A stretch of DNA of 54,664 bases from DASXSB01 sp036506275 (lineage in GTDB: Bacteria; Methylomirabilota; Methylomirabilia; Rokubacteriales; CSP1-6). The notes below the pieces were generated by a model that was given only the letters and a program-made list of their open reading frames with translations, had not been told where the DNA came from and searched no databases. The position numbers and the translations under genes are program-made. Positions 23,986 through 33,768 of this stretch are shown here, in pieces. Where the stretch lies: NCBI GenBank assembly GCA_036506275.1, contig DASXSB010000098.1:1-54664 (forward strand), read 5' to 3'. Each line of letters starts with the position of its first letter. Positions within the stretch are counted from its first letter, which is position 1.

Positions 23986-25422
23986 ATGCCCTCGGGGATC
24001 CTCCGCTCCGGCGCGGCGCCGGCGCCCACCCACTTGCTGCTGATCGCGGTGGTGCTGGTGGGCACGGCCTTCGCGCTCTCGCAGGGCATCACCACCGTCT
24101 CCCTGCGCCACGCGCTGGTGGTCGTGTCGGCGCTGGTGCTGTTCGGGGTCGCCTTCGTACGGACGGACTTCGGCATCTACCTCGTCATCTTCTCGATGCT
24201 CCTCTCACCGGAGTTCGTGGCGGGCGCGAGCGGGGATTCGCAGCGCGGTGTCACCCTACGCACCGAGGACCTCACGCTCATCGTCATCGGGCTGAGCTGG
24301 TTCGCGAAGACGGCCGTGAACAAGGAGATGGGGCTGGTCGCCAAGACGCCCCTGAACCGCCCCATCGTGGCCTACGTCGTCGTGTCGCTGTTCGCCACCC
24401 TCGTCGGCTACGTGATGGGCACCGTCCGCACGCAGGCCGGCTTCTTCTACGTGCTCAAGTACGTCGAGTACTTCTTCGTCTACTACATGGTCGTCAACAA
24501 CGTGACCGAGCGGCGCCAGGCGTGGCGCCTGGTCACGGCCGCCTTCGTCACCGCCGCCATCGTGAGCGTGCTCGGGGCCGCGCAGGTGCCGTCCGGCGAG
24601 CGCGTGTCGGCGCCGTTCGAAGGTGAAGTGGGCGAGCCGAACACGTTCGGCGGCTACCTCCTCTTCATGATGGCGATCGCGGGCGGTATCGCGCTCCAGA
24701 CGCGGCGTCTCGCGATGCGCCTCCGGATGCTGGGGCTCGTCGCGCTCATGCTGGTGCCGTTCGCCTTCACGCTGTCGCGGGCGTCGTACCTCGGCCTCAT
24801 TCCCGCCTTCGGCACGCTGCTGTGGCTCTCCAATCGACGCGGCCTCATGGCCGGACTGACGCTCGTCGCCGTCGTGCTGTCGCCGCTCGTGATCGCCGTC
24901 GTCCCCAAGCCCGTCGTGAAGCGGGTGCTCTACACCTTCGAGCCCGAGCGTGGTCAGCCCACCGTGCGTCTCGGCCGCGTCGGTCTCGACCCTTCCACGT
25001 CGGCGCGTCTGCTCAGCGTCGAGGACGCGTTGAAGGGCTGGATCCGGCGGCCGATCTTCGGCTACGGCGTCACCGGCTTCCGGTTCATGGACGCGCAGTA
25101 CGCCCGCACCCTGGTGGAGACGGGCGTGATCGGGATGCTCGCGTTCGTGTGGCTGGTGTGGTCCGTGTTCAAGAGCGCGCGGGCGGCGCTCCGACGTCTG
25201 GACGATCCCGATGAACGTGGTCTCGCCCTCGGCTTCATCGCGGGGACGGTCGGTCTCCTCGTGCACGCCATCGGATCCAATACCTTCATCATCGTGCGCA
25301 TCATGGAGCCGTTCTGGTTCTTCGCGGGCATCGTGGTGATGTTGCCCGCGCTCGCCGACCGCGCGTCGCGCGCGTCGCGCGCGGCCGTGCCCGCGCGCCG
25401 CCCCGCGCCGAGGCCGGCGTGA
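23986..25422 (+). CDS. O-antigen ligase/polymerase-like membrane protein (Wzy-like)
   Basis: This 478-residue protein has about ten to twelve hydrophobic segments and the Wzy_C-type region with a large periplasmic loop (about 310-370) containing GYGVTGFR, then a short TM run. The loop segment SARLLSVEDALKGWIRRPIFGYG fits the O-antigen ligase/polymerase family. In a Wzx/Wzy system it polymerises lipid-linked repeat units at the periplasmic face. A ligase role cannot be excluded by sequence. It begins eight bases after the autokinase gene and overlaps the next gene by four (GTGA). Confidence 0.85.
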   Translation: MPSGILRSGAAPAPTHLLLIAVVLVGTAFALSQGITTVSLRHALVVVSALVLFGVAFVRTDFGIYLVIFSMLLSPEFVAGASGDSQRGVTLRTEDLTLIVIGLSWFAKTAVNKEMGLVAKTPLNRPIVAYVVVSLFATLVGYVMGTVRTQAGFFYVLKYVEYFFVYYMVVNNVTERRQAWRLVTAAFVTAAIVSVLGAAQVPSGERVSAPFEGEVGEPNTFGGYLLFMMAIAGGIALQTRRLAMRLRMLGLVALMLVPFAFTLSRASYLGLIPAFGTLLWLSNRRGLMAGLTLVAVVLSPLVIAVVPKPVVKRVLYTFEPERGQPTVRLGRVGLDPSTSARLLSVEDALKGWIRRPIFGYGVTGFRFMDAQYARTLVETGVIGMLAFVWLVWSVFKSARAALRRLDDPDERGLALGFIAGTVGLLVHAIGSNTFIIVRIMEPFWFFAGIVVMLPALADRASRASRAAVPARRPAPRPA

Positions 25423-26000
25423 CCGCGCGCGCGGCTGTGCTCGCACGCGCGCGCCGGGTGGCTCTCGTCGTCATGGACGTCGATGGCGTGCTCACCGACG
25501 GCCGCATGGTGCTCTCGGAGCGTGGCGACGAGCTGAAGGCGTTCCACACCCGCGACGGCATCGCGGTGGAGCTGGCGCGCCGAGCGGGGATCCGGACGGC
25601 CATGGTGACCGGTGAGAACAGCGCCGCCGCCAAGGCGCGCGGCACCAAGCTCGGCGTGGACGCGGTGCTGGTCGGCGTCCGCCGCAAGGGCGAGCGCGTG
25701 GAGGCGCTGCGGCGCGAGCTGGGGGTGGAGGCCGACGCTGTCGCCTTCATCGGCGACGATCTCCTCGATCTCCCCGCGCTCCAGGCGGCCGGCTTCGCCA
25801 TCGCCGTCGCCGACGCCGCCGCCGAGGTGAAGGCGGCCGCCCATCTCGTAACGCGCGCGGCCGGCGGCGCCGGCGCCCTGCGGGAGACGGTGGAGTTCAT
25901 CCTTCGCGCGCAGGGCGTGTGGTCCACGGTGCTTGCCGGCTTCGTGCGCGACCACGGCGGTGTCGAGCCGCGCCCGCGGCGCGGGGGATCGCGCCGGTGA
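25419..26000 (+). CDS. KdsC-like HAD phosphatase
   Basis: The 193-residue protein is a HAD-superfamily phosphatase of the KdsC type: motif I DVDGVLTDG (D20, D22), a Thr-containing motif II VTGEN, a Lys in the region RRKGERVEAL and motif IV GDDLLDLP. KdsC hydrolyses KDO-8-phosphate to KDO; relatives act on other nonulosonic acid phosphates. It starts at GTG 25419, overlapping the Wzy-like gene. Its place inside a polysaccharide operon suggests synthesis of a sugar for this polymer, possibly an acidic one, rather than only lipid A core. Confidence 0.82.
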   Translation: MTARAAVLARARRVALVVMDVDGVLTDGRMVLSERGDELKAFHTRDGIAVELARRAGIRTAMVTGENSAAAKARGTKLGVDAVLVGVRRKGERVEALRRELGVEADAVAFIGDDLLDLPALQAAGFAIAVADAAAEVKAAAHLVTRAAGGAGALRETVEFILRAQGVWSTVLAGFVRDHGGVEPRPRRGGSRR

Positions 26001-27556
26001 CGACCGCCTCCCTGTCGCCGCCGGCGTCCGCTCCTGTCCCGGGCGCGCCCGCGCTCGTGCGCAACACGGTCTTCAACGGCGTCGCTTCTCTCGTCGGTCT
26101 CGGCGTCGGCCTCGTGCTCTCGCCCATCTTGCTGGCCACGCTCGGCGTGGAGCGCTTCGGGCTCTGGTCACTCCTGTGGGCGGTGACGGGATCGCTCGGC
26201 CTCGTCGACCTCCGGTTGGCGGCGGCGGTGACCCCGCTGACGGCGGCGGCATGGGCGCGCGGGGAGCACGCTCGAGTGACGCGGCTGGCCGGCACCAGCG
26301 TCATGTTCTACACGGCGCTGGGCGCGGTGGAGGTGGCGGGCGCCGTCGTCCTCACGCGCTTCCCCGCCCTCGTGCGCTGGTTGCCCGAGTCCCTCCAAGG
26401 CGAAGCGGGCTTCGCGGTGGTGGCGGCGGTGGCGGTGTTCGCGCTCAATTCGGTGACGTCGGTCTTTACGAGCCTGCTCCAGGGCGCGCAGCGCTTCGAC
26501 GCCGCCGCCCGCATCACCGTGGCCGTGACCGTCGCCCGCGGTGCCGCGCTCGCGGCCATCGCGTTCGCGGGCGGCGGTCTCGCCGAGCTGCTGTTGGGCG
26601 AGGCCGTGCTCGCGGTGATCCAGCTCGTGATGAGCGCGGCCGCGGTGCGGCGACTGCTGCCGGTCCGGGAGCTCGCGCGCCGTCCCGATCGCGGCGTCCT
26701 CCGCGAGCTCGTCGGCTTCGGCGGCAAGCTACAGGTGGCGCACCTCGCGCACCTCGTCGGCCTCCATGGCGACAAGATCCTCCTGTCCGCGTTCCTCGGG
26801 TTGTCCGCGGTCGCGTACTACGACCTCGGCTCGAAGATCGCCTACGTCATGCGCGGTCTTCCGCTGCTGCTCATTTCGGCCGCGCTGCCGGCGGCCACCG
26901 CCATCGACGCCGCCGGCGACCGCGCGCGGCTATGGCAGTTCTATCTCTCGGGAACGCGCCTGCTCGTCTTCGCGGCCACCCCGCTCTTCGTCTTCACCGC
27001 CGCCGGCGCCGCCCCGATCCTCCTCGTGTGGGCGGGAGTGGACGCGCCCGAGGCGCGGACGGCGGTGTGGCTGCTCGCCGCCGGCTACTACCTCAATCTC
27101 CTGAGCGGGATGGCCCACACGGTGGCGCTCGGGATCGGGCGCCCCGAGCTCGAGCTCCGTCGTAGCATCCTCGCCGCCGTCCTCAACATCGGCCTCTCGG
27201 CGGCGCTCATCCCGGTGATCGGCTTCGCGGGCGCGCCGCTCGGCACCGCCCTCGCGTTCGCGGTGGGCGCCGTGTATCTGGTGGCGGCGTTCGCGGCCGA
27301 GGTCGGAGGCTCGGTCCTCGCGGTGGCGACGCTGCTACGCCGTCCGCTGCTCCTGGCGGTCCCCGCCGCCGCCGGCGCCATCGTCATCGCTCACGTATCG
27401 GATCCCACGCGCGCGGGCGCCGCTCTCGGCCTCGTCGCTTCGGCGGCGCTGGTGGGCGCGCTCTTTCTCGGGCTGGCCGTCCGCGACGGCATCGTGAGCC
27501 GACAGTGGCTGCGCACGCTCCCGGCCTTGCTGCGGCCGACGACGCCGGTGCCATGA
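25997..27556 (+). CDS. Lipid-linked oligosaccharide flippase (Wzx/MVF-like)
   Basis: A 519-residue membrane protein with about 12 to 14 hydrophobic segments and the polysaccharide-synthesis/MATE-like start NTVFNGVASLVGLGVGLVLSP. Conserved GGLKLQ-like sequence occurs at FGGKLQVAHLAHL, typical of Wzx. It would flip undecaprenyl-linked repeat units from cytoplasm to periplasm for the Wzy-like enzyme encoded just upstream. GTG 25997 overlaps the previous stop by four bases; upstream frame sequence is shadow of the KdsC-like gene. Confidence 0.86.
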   Translation: MTTASLSPPASAPVPGAPALVRNTVFNGVASLVGLGVGLVLSPILLATLGVERFGLWSLLWAVTGSLGLVDLRLAAAVTPLTAAAWARGEHARVTRLAGTSVMFYTALGAVEVAGAVVLTRFPALVRWLPESLQGEAGFAVVAAVAVFALNSVTSVFTSLLQGAQRFDAAARITVAVTVARGAALAAIAFAGGGLAELLLGEAVLAVIQLVMSAAAVRRLLPVRELARRPDRGVLRELVGFGGKLQVAHLAHLVGLHGDKILLSAFLGLSAVAYYDLGSKIAYVMRGLPLLLISAALPAATAIDAAGDRARLWQFYLSGTRLLVFAATPLFVFTAAGAAPILLVWAGVDAPEARTAVWLLAAGYYLNLLSGMAHTVALGIGRPELELRRSILAAVLNIGLSAALIPVIGFAGAPLGTALAFAVGAVYLVAAFAAEVGGSVLAVATLLRRPLLLAVPAAAGAIVIAHVSDPTRAGAALGLVASAALVGALFLGLAVRDGIVSRQWLRTLPALLRPTTPVP

Positions 27557-28479
27557 ACGCCCCCGCCCGCCCGCTCGATCTCTCGGTCATCGTCGTCAGC
27601 TACAACACGCGCCAGCACCTCGCGCGCTGCCTGCGCGCGCTGCCGGCGGCGACGACGGGGACCGAATGCGAGGTCATCGTCGTCGACAACGCCTCGCGAG
27701 ACGGCAGCGCCGACGTGGTGCGCCGGGAGTTTCCGTCGGTCACGCTCATCGCCAATCGTGACAACGTGGGCTTCGCGCGCGCCTGCAACGCGGGGCTCGA
27801 GGGCGCGGGGGGACGGTTCTTGCTCTTGCTGAACAGCGACGCGGTGCCGACGCCCGGCTCCGTGAGCGCCCTCGTCCGCTTCGCACGGGCCTATCCCCGG
27901 GCGGGAGCGATCGGTCCCCGCCTTCGCACCGCCGACGGGCGCACGGCGCGGTCGTGCTTCCACTTCCCGAGCCTGGTTCGTCCCTATCTGAACGTCGGCG
28001 TCGTGCGCCGGCTCGCCGGCGACCGCTTCGGTCTGCCATACGAGTGGAATCATCCCTGCCTGCGCGACGGCGGCGTCGTCGACTGGCTGAGCGGCGCCTG
28101 TCTTCTCCTTCGCCGCGAGGCGCTAGCCGCCACCGGAGCCCTCGACGAGCGCTATTTCATGTACTTCGAGGATACGGATCTCTGCCGGCGGCTGTGGCGG
28201 GCGGGCTGGCAGGTCGTGTTCTGGCCGTCGGTGGACGTGCTCCACGAAGGAGGAGCGAGCGGGCGCGGACACGAAGGCCGGCTCAGCGTGGAGCACCGCC
28301 GGAGCGCGCTGATCTACTTCGCCACCCACCACGCGGGCTTCGTGTCCGGCGGTGTGCGCGCGATCACGGTGACGGCGGCCCTCGTCCGCGCCGTTCAATC
28401 GCTGTGGCATCGTCGCCGCGAGCGGCTCCGCCTGGAGGCCACGATCATGGGCCTCGGCCTGCGGGGAGTGGGCCGGTGA
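27553..28479 (+). CDS. Glycosyltransferase family 2 (rhamnosyltransferase-like)
   Basis: This 308-residue GT-A enzyme begins LSVIVVSYNTRQHLARCL, with VDNASRDGS and a DxD-like LLLLNSDAVPTP motif. The WLSGACLLLRREAL and FMYFEDTDLCRRL segments are typical of WbbL-type rhamnosyltransferases. It should transfer a sugar to the lipid-linked repeat unit in the cytoplasm. The donor is not proven by sequence. ATG 27553 overlaps the flippase stop, and GTG at 28476 of the next gene overlaps its own stop. Confidence 0.88.
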   Translation: MNAPARPLDLSVIVVSYNTRQHLARCLRALPAATTGTECEVIVVDNASRDGSADVVRREFPSVTLIANRDNVGFARACNAGLEGAGGRFLLLLNSDAVPTPGSVSALVRFARAYPRAGAIGPRLRTADGRTARSCFHFPSLVRPYLNVGVVRRLAGDRFGLPYEWNHPCLRDGGVVDWLSGACLLLRREALAATGALDERYFMYFEDTDLCRRLWRAGWQVVFWPSVDVLHEGGASGRGHEGRLSVEHRRSALIYFATHHAGFVSGGVRAITVTAALVRAVQSLWHRRRERLRLEATIMGLGLRGVGR

Positions 28480-29645
28480 GCGCGACGGCTCCCCGCTTCG
28501 TCTTCCTCACGTATTCCTACGAGCGCGGGCTCGTGGGCGAGGTGGGTGGATTCCGCAAGCTCTGGGAGCTCGCGCGCGCGCTGGAGCGGCGCGGCGCCGA
28601 CGTGCGCGTGCTCTACCCACGGTTGCGCGGACAGCGCGCGCTGGCGCCGGTGCCCGCGCGCGCGTACCCGGTGCTCGACGTCCCCCTCCTGCGCCCGCTC
28701 ACCGCCTACGTCTCCATGGTGGCCGCCGCCGTCGCCGCCACCCGGGCCGGCGCGCGCGACGTCGTCTACTTCCGCTCCTCGCGGACCGTCCTCCCGCTCC
28801 TCCTGCGTCTCGTGCGGGGCGCGCGCCTCGTGCTCGAGGTGAACGCCGACGCGCTCGAATACCAGCGCACGGAAGGCGTGGGCGCGCTCTCGCGCGCGCT
28901 CACGCGATGGACGGAGGCCATCAACGTTCGCTTCGCGGAGCGGATCGTCGCCCTCACGCCGGGGCTGCGCGAGATGCTGATCGCGCGCTACGGCGCCCGT
29001 CCCGCGGCGATCCACGTGGTCCCGAGCGCGACCGATCCCGCGCATTTCCGGCCGGAAGACGTGCGCGCGGCGCGCCGCCGGCTCGGTCTCGATCCCGATC
29101 GTCCCGTCGTCGGTTTCGTGGGGATCTTCTATCGCCACCAGGGCGTGCCCACGCTGCTCCACGCGCTCCCCCAGCTCGCGTGCAACGTGCCCGGCGTGTG
29201 CGCGCTCATCGTGGGCGACGGCGTCATGCGGCGGGAGTGGGAGGCGCAGGCGCGCCGTCTCGGGATCGAGGACGCGGTGCGGTTCACCGGCCAGGTGCCC
29301 TACGCCGACGTCCCCCTCTACTTCAACGCGATGGACGTGGTGGTAGCGCCGTTCACCGCGGACCGGGGCGAGACCTCGCCGTTCAAGGTCCTGGACGCGC
29401 TCGCGTGCGGGCGCCCGGTGGTGGCTTCGGACATCGACTCCGTGCGTCCGCTCGCCGATCAGACGCCGGCCGTCGTCCTCACGCCGCCGGACGATCCGGA
29501 TGGCCTCGCGAAGACGCTCGAAGGCCTGCTCCAAGATCCCGGGCGCCGGCGTGCGCTCGGCCTGCACGGCCGCGCCCTCGTGCTCGCGCATTACAGCTGG
29601 GAGCGCGTGGCGGCCACGCTCGAGGAAGGTCTGGGGCGGTCGTGA
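28476..29645 (+). CDS. Glycosyltransferase family 4
   Basis: The 389-residue GT-B enzyme has the N-terminal Gly-rich acceptor loop (YERGLVGEVGGFRKLWEL), and a C-terminal donor-binding half with VGFVGIFYRHQG, GDG, and the conserved SPFKVLDALACGRPVVASD segment. It likely transfers a sugar from an NDP-sugar to the growing repeat unit. The start is GTG 28476, a four-base overlap. Donor sugar unknown. Confidence 0.88.
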   Translation: MSATAPRFVFLTYSYERGLVGEVGGFRKLWELARALERRGADVRVLYPRLRGQRALAPVPARAYPVLDVPLLRPLTAYVSMVAAAVAATRAGARDVVYFRSSRTVLPLLLRLVRGARLVLEVNADALEYQRTEGVGALSRALTRWTEAINVRFAERIVALTPGLREMLIARYGARPAAIHVVPSATDPAHFRPEDVRAARRRLGLDPDRPVVGFVGIFYRHQGVPTLLHALPQLACNVPGVCALIVGDGVMRREWEAQARRLGIEDAVRFTGQVPYADVPLYFNAMDVVVAPFTADRGETSPFKVLDALACGRPVVASDIDSVRPLADQTPAVVLTPPDDPDGLAKTLEGLLQDPGRRRALGLHGRALVLAHYSWERVAATLEEGLGRS

Positions 29646-30844
29646 AGATCGCCATCGTGACCAAGCGCACGCGCGCGCACGGATTCGGCGGCGTGGAGAC
29701 GAACACCGAGAACATCGCGCGCGCAATGACGGACCTCGGGCACGAGATCACCGTCATCACCACTGCTCATCCGGCCGGCCGCACCTCCGAGACTCTGGAA
29801 AACGGCGTGCGCGTCCGGTATCTCGGCGACGTGCCGCCCGCCCTCGACTCCGCCGTGTGGTGGCGACGGAGCGCGGACGCCGTGGGCGCGCTCTGCGCCG
29901 ATGGCCACTGCGACGTCGTGCTGAGCACGAACCTCTCCGGTTACGGCCTGGCGGCGGCGCGGCTGCCCGTGCTGCACTACGTGCTCTCCACGGGCCGCAC
30001 TCTCGCCCACCTCGTGAGCGAGTGGCACGATCACGCCGGGATCCGCCAGCGCGTGGCGTACGGCAAGCATGCGGTCGCCCTCTTCTACTACGCCTGGCTC
30101 GAGCGCCGTCTCTACGGCCGCGTCGATACGATCCTCGCCGAGGACGACGCGCTCTACGCGAGCCTCCGCGCGGGCGGCTGGCCCACCCGGCTCTTCTACG
30201 CGGGGGTGGAGCCCCGGCGATTCCGGGCGGACCCGCGCCTGCGCGCCGCCGTCCGCCGCGCCCTCGGCATTCCCGCCGACGCCGTCGTGCTGTTGATGGT
30301 GGCGACCATCAACAGGCAGAAGGGTATCTGGCTCGGGGTGCAGGCGTTCGAGCGGCTGGCGCAGGCGCATCGCGATCTGCGGCTCATCGTGGTGGGTGAC
30401 GGTTCCGATCGCGCTCGGCTCGAGCGCGGCCTGGCGACGACGCCGGCCGGCGCGCGCGCGCATTTCACGGGCGCGGTGGCGCCGGAGGCGACCGATGCCT
30501 ACTACGCCGCCGCCGACCTTCTCCTCTATCCAACCTTTCGCATCGAAGGCATTCCGCGCGCGGTCCTCGAAGCGATGGCGAGCGAGCTGCCGGTGGTGGC
30601 CACCGACCGCGGCGGTGTCGGCAGTGCGGTCCTGGATGGTGTGACGGGCATCCTGCTGCGCACGCCCGCGCTGGCGCCGCTCGTCGAGGCCGTCGAGCGC
30701 CTCCTCGCCGATCCTTCTCGACGCCGGGCCATGGCGAGCGCCGGCCGCGCGCGCGTCCTGACCTCGTTCGACGTGCGGGCGCTGACCGCCGACCTCCTGG
30801 AGGACATGCGCGAACGAGGGAAGATCGTCCATGCGGCTCGATGA
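29642..30844 (+). CDS. Glycosyltransferase family 4
   Basis: A 400-residue GT-B protein. It starts VKIAIVTKRTRAHGFGGVETN with the usual glycine loop. The donor domain has VATINRQKG, VGDGSDRARL, and FRIEGIPRAVLEAMASELPVVA. It starts at GTG 29642, overlapping the previous gene, and its last 14 bases overlap the next. Specificity unknown; its neighbours place it in repeat-unit assembly. Confidence 0.88.
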   Translation: MKIAIVTKRTRAHGFGGVETNTENIARAMTDLGHEITVITTAHPAGRTSETLENGVRVRYLGDVPPALDSAVWWRRSADAVGALCADGHCDVVLSTNLSGYGLAAARLPVLHYVLSTGRTLAHLVSEWHDHAGIRQRVAYGKHAVALFYYAWLERRLYGRVDTILAEDDALYASLRAGGWPTRLFYAGVEPRRFRADPRLRAAVRRALGIPADAVVLLMVATINRQKGIWLGVQAFERLAQAHRDLRLIVVGDGSDRARLERGLATTPAGARAHFTGAVAPEATDAYYAAADLLLYPTFRIEGIPRAVLEAMASELPVVATDRGGVGSAVLDGVTGILLRTPALAPLVEAVERLLADPSRRRAMASAGRARVLTSFDVRALTADLLEDMRERGKIVHAAR

Positions 30845-31835
30845 GCGGCTGCGATGGCTGTGCTCGTTCGCGCCGTCGCTCGGGCTCGTGTCCGCGCCCG
30901 ACGATCGTCCCCAGGGCATCAGCGCCGTCGTGCGCGTGAAGGGCGAGGAGGAATGGCTGGAGCCGTGCCTGCTGTCGATCCGCGACTTCGCCGACGAGGT
31001 CGTCCTCCTCGACAACGGCGCCGCCCCCGCCACGCGCCGCACGGTGGAGCGCGCGCGCGGCTTCCTCGGAGCACGGCTCCGTGTCGACGAGTGCCCGGAG
31101 CTCGACCTCTTCGAGATGTCGAACCTCGGTCTCGCCCGCGCGCGCTTCCGGTGGATCATTCGCTGGGACGCCGACTTCGTCGCCCACACGGACGGCGCCC
31201 TCGACATCGGGCGTTTGCGGCGCCATCTCCTCGCCCTCGATCGACGCTGCTACTACCTCGTTTACGTCCCCGCCGCCGAAGTGGCCGGCGACCTCCGCCA
31301 TCAGTTCCCCGACCGGCGGCTGCGCTTCGACGGTCAGATCCACGTGGCGGGGCCCGCTGCGCGCTACGTGCGCGTGGAGCGCGCGGTGTCGCCGGAGGGC
31401 CTCGCGTTTCCGGACCGCATCCTGCGCGCGCGACCGGTCCTCAAGCTCGCGCTGGAGTCGCTGCGGGTGCCGAAGTTCTATCGGGTCCTGCGCTGGCCAA
31501 CGGTCGCCTACGTGCACGTGCACGTGAAGCCGGCCGTCGCCGCCATGATGCGCCACTTCTGGCTGGAGTGGCTGGGCGAGGGCGACGCGCATCGCTATCC
31601 GACCCTCAAGGCCTACGCGGAGGAGCAGATCCGCGTGCGGTGGGGGATGAGCGACGTCGCCGCCGCCGCTGCCCACTACATGCGGCAGTACTGCCGCGGG
31701 CTGGTGCCCGTCGATCACGCGCTCTGCGGTCCCTATCCGGAGCTCCTGCGCCCGTCCGTGGAGGCGGCGCGCTACGAGGTCGCGTACGAGGACGGCGTGG
31801 CCGTCGGCCGCCGGGAGCGCGCCCGCACGTGCTGA
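30831..31835 (+). CDS. GT2-like glycosyltransferase
   Basis: This 334-residue protein has a GT-A-type start, ISAVVRVKGEEEWLEPCLLS, then EVVLLDNGA and a DxD motif in IRWDADFV. This combination marks a family 2-like glycosyltransferase, although the second half (about 200-334) is not familiar and includes VHVHVKP and many Arg. Start ATG 30831 lies inside the previous gene (14-base overlap). Alternative: a glycan-associated nucleotidyl-type protein, less likely. Confidence 0.75.
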   Translation: MRLDERLRWLCSFAPSLGLVSAPDDRPQGISAVVRVKGEEEWLEPCLLSIRDFADEVVLLDNGAAPATRRTVERARGFLGARLRVDECPELDLFEMSNLGLARARFRWIIRWDADFVAHTDGALDIGRLRRHLLALDRRCYYLVYVPAAEVAGDLRHQFPDRRLRFDGQIHVAGPAARYVRVERAVSPEGLAFPDRILRARPVLKLALESLRVPKFYRVLRWPTVAYVHVHVKPAVAAMMRHFWLEWLGEGDAHRYPTLKAYAEEQIRVRWGMSDVAAAAAHYMRQYCRGLVPVDHALCGPYPELLRPSVEAARYEVAYEDGVAVGRRERARTC

Positions 31836-32593
31836 AGACGGGACACGATCGGAGCGACCGTGACATCCGCGCCGGCTACGCGCGCCTGCACCATCGCGGC
31901 GGCCTCGGGCCCGACTTCGTCCGCCGCGTGGTTGCGCTCGCGGATTCATCGGCCGCCCGTCTCCTCGACGTCGGCTGCGGCACCGGCGATCTCCTGGCCG
32001 CTCTCGCCGCGCGCTTTCCGCGCAGCGAGCTGCATGGCGTGGACATCTCCACCGCGCGCGTGCAGCGTCCGTTGCGGGACGGCCGCCGCGTGCGCGTGGC
32101 GGATGCCGACGTTCAGCGCGGGCTTCCGTTCCGTGCCGCCACCTTCGACGGCATCTTCTGCACGGAGGTGCTGGAACATCTCAAGCACCCCCAGCGCGGC
32201 CTCGAGGAGATCCGGCGCGTGCTGCGACCGGGAGGATGGGCGGTCATCACCGTCCCCAACGGGACCGGCTTCGCGCCCTTCCACCGCCTGGGCCGGCTCT
32301 TGCCCGGGCGCTGGCTGCGCGGCAAGCTGCTTCCGTACGAGCATCCGCTCGTCACCGACCAGCCCATCGACACCTGCTTCGTCTACCGCGAGATCGTCGA
32401 CCTCGTCCGCGGCGCCGGCTTCACGCTCGAGCTGACGCGCGGGTATCGCTACTTCCGGTATCTCGAGATGCTCCCGGTGGTGCGCGACCTCTACACGCCC
32501 GTGACGCCGTTCCTGGAGCGCGCGCTGCCGCGAGTGGGAGGCGTCCGCTTCGCCTACAACCTCCTCCTGCGCTGTCGAAAGGCGATGGCATGA
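31829..32593 (+). CDS. SAM-dependent methyltransferase in EPS operon
   Basis: The 254-residue protein carries methyltransferase motif I LLDVGCGTGDLL, then HGVDIS, FDGIFCTEVLEHLKHP and VLRPGGWAVITVPN, a standard class I set. GTG 31829 overlaps the upstream gene by seven bases and its stop overlaps the next ATG. In this setting it probably methylates a sugar or a lipid-linked intermediate. The product could be a terminal methyl modification, as in chain-ending methylation, but that is inference. Confidence 0.85.
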   Translation: MLKTGHDRSDRDIRAGYARLHHRGGLGPDFVRRVVALADSSAARLLDVGCGTGDLLAALAARFPRSELHGVDISTARVQRPLRDGRRVRVADADVQRGLPFRAATFDGIFCTEVLEHLKHPQRGLEEIRRVLRPGGWAVITVPNGTGFAPFHRLGRLLPGRWLRGKLLPYEHPLVTDQPIDTCFVYREIVDLVRGAGFTLELTRGYRYFRYLEMLPVVRDLYTPVTPFLERALPRVGGVRFAYNLLLRCRKAMA

Positions 32594-33768
32594 CGGCGTC
32601 GCCGATCCGGATTCTCCACGTCGCCGACTCCGCGGGGTGGGCGGGCGGGGAAACGTACATCCGGACGCTGGCGGCGGAGCTCGACCGGGACCGTTTCGCG
32701 CTGGGCGTGGTCGTGCCCGAGCACGGTCCCCTCGTCGATCGGCTGCGCGCGCAGGGCGTGCCCGTTCACCTCGCGCGCGTGGCCGACCGGCTCCTCAATC
32801 CGGCGGCGCTGCGCGCGCTCGTCGACGTCTTCCGGCGTGAGCGGCCCGCGCTCGTCCAGTCGCACGGCGCCCGCTCCAACGTCTACACGAAGGTGGCGGC
32901 GCGCCTGGCGCGGGTGCCGGTGGTCGTGTGCACCGTGCACAACTCGCTCTTCGACTACGACGTGAGCGGCTGGCGCCGTCGGGCCTACGTGCTCGCGGAG
33001 CGGCTCACGAGCCCGCTCGCCGACGCCATCGTGGCCGTGTCGGGCGCCATCGCCGCCGACCTCACGCGCCGCTATCGCATCCGCGGCTCCCGCATCGTGG
33101 TCGTGCACAACGGCATCGATGCCGACGCCTTCGTGCCGCGGCGGGCGCGGCCGTCGGTCCTCGCCGAGCTCGCCCTCGAGGAGGGGGACAGGATCATCGG
33201 TCTCGCCGGCCGCATGACGCCCCAGAAGGGCCACGAGTTCCTGCTGGAGGCGGTGGCGCGCCTCCGCCCGCGACTTCCGCGCGTGCGCTGTGTCCTCGCG
33301 GGGGACGGCCCCCTCCGCGCGGAGCTGGAGTCGCGCGCGGCCGCGCTCGGCATCGCCGCTTGCTGCCGCTTCCTCGGCGCCCGCACCGACGTGGCGGACG
33401 TCCTTTCCGCCGTCGAGGTCGTCACGCTCCCGTCGCGCTCCGAAGGCCTGCCGTTCGCGCTCCTGGAAGCGATGACGCTCGGCAAGCCGGTGGTGGCGAG
33501 CACGGTGGGCGGGAATCCCGAGGTGGTGGAAGACGGGCGCACGGGCCTGCTCGTCCCCCCCGCGGATGCGGCCGCGCTCGCGGACGCCATCGCCCGGCTG
33601 CTCGAGCATCCGCACGAGGCCGCCGCCATGGGCGAGCGCGGCCGCGTCCGCGTGCGCGATCATTTCACGCTCACGCGCACGACGCGCGCGATCGAGGACC
33701 TCTATCTCGACCTCCTGGGCGCGCGCGCCCTCGCGTCCCCCACCGCCGTCACCTCGGAGGTGCGGTGA
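32590..33768 (+). CDS. Glycosyltransferase family 4
   Basis: A 392-residue GT-B enzyme: HVADSAGWAGGETYIRTLA at the N-terminus, a nucleotide-sugar half with GLAGRMTPQKGHEFLLEA, AGDGPLRAEL, and SRSEGLPFALLEAMTLGKPVVAS. ATG 32590 gives ATGA overlap with the methyltransferase gene, and TGATG joins it to the asparagine-synthase-type gene. Sugar specificity unknown. Confidence 0.88.
   Translation: MTASPIRILHVADSAGWAGGETYIRTLAAELDRDRFALGVVVPEHGPLVDRLRAQGVPVHLARVADRLLNPAALRALVDVFRRERPALVQSHGARSNVYTKVAARLARVPVVVCTVHNSLFDYDVSGWRRRAYVLAERLTSPLADAIVAVSGAIAADLTRRYRIRGSRIVVVHNGIDADAFVPRRARPSVLAELALEEGDRIIGLAGRMTPQKGHEFLLEAVARLRPRLPRVRCVLAGDGPLRAELESRAAALGIAACCRFLGARTDVADVLSAVEVVTLPSRSEGLPFALLEAMTLGKPVVASTVGGNPEVVEDGRTGLLVPPADAAALADAIARLLEHPHEAAAMGERGRVRVRDHFTLTRTTRAIEDLYLDLLGARALASPTAVTSEVR

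Noticed and set aside
25360..25386. Short GCGTCGCGC tandem repeat in the Wzy-like gene end
   Set aside because: Simple low-complexity Arg/Ala/Ser coding at the C-terminal tail in GC-rich DNA; no further structure.
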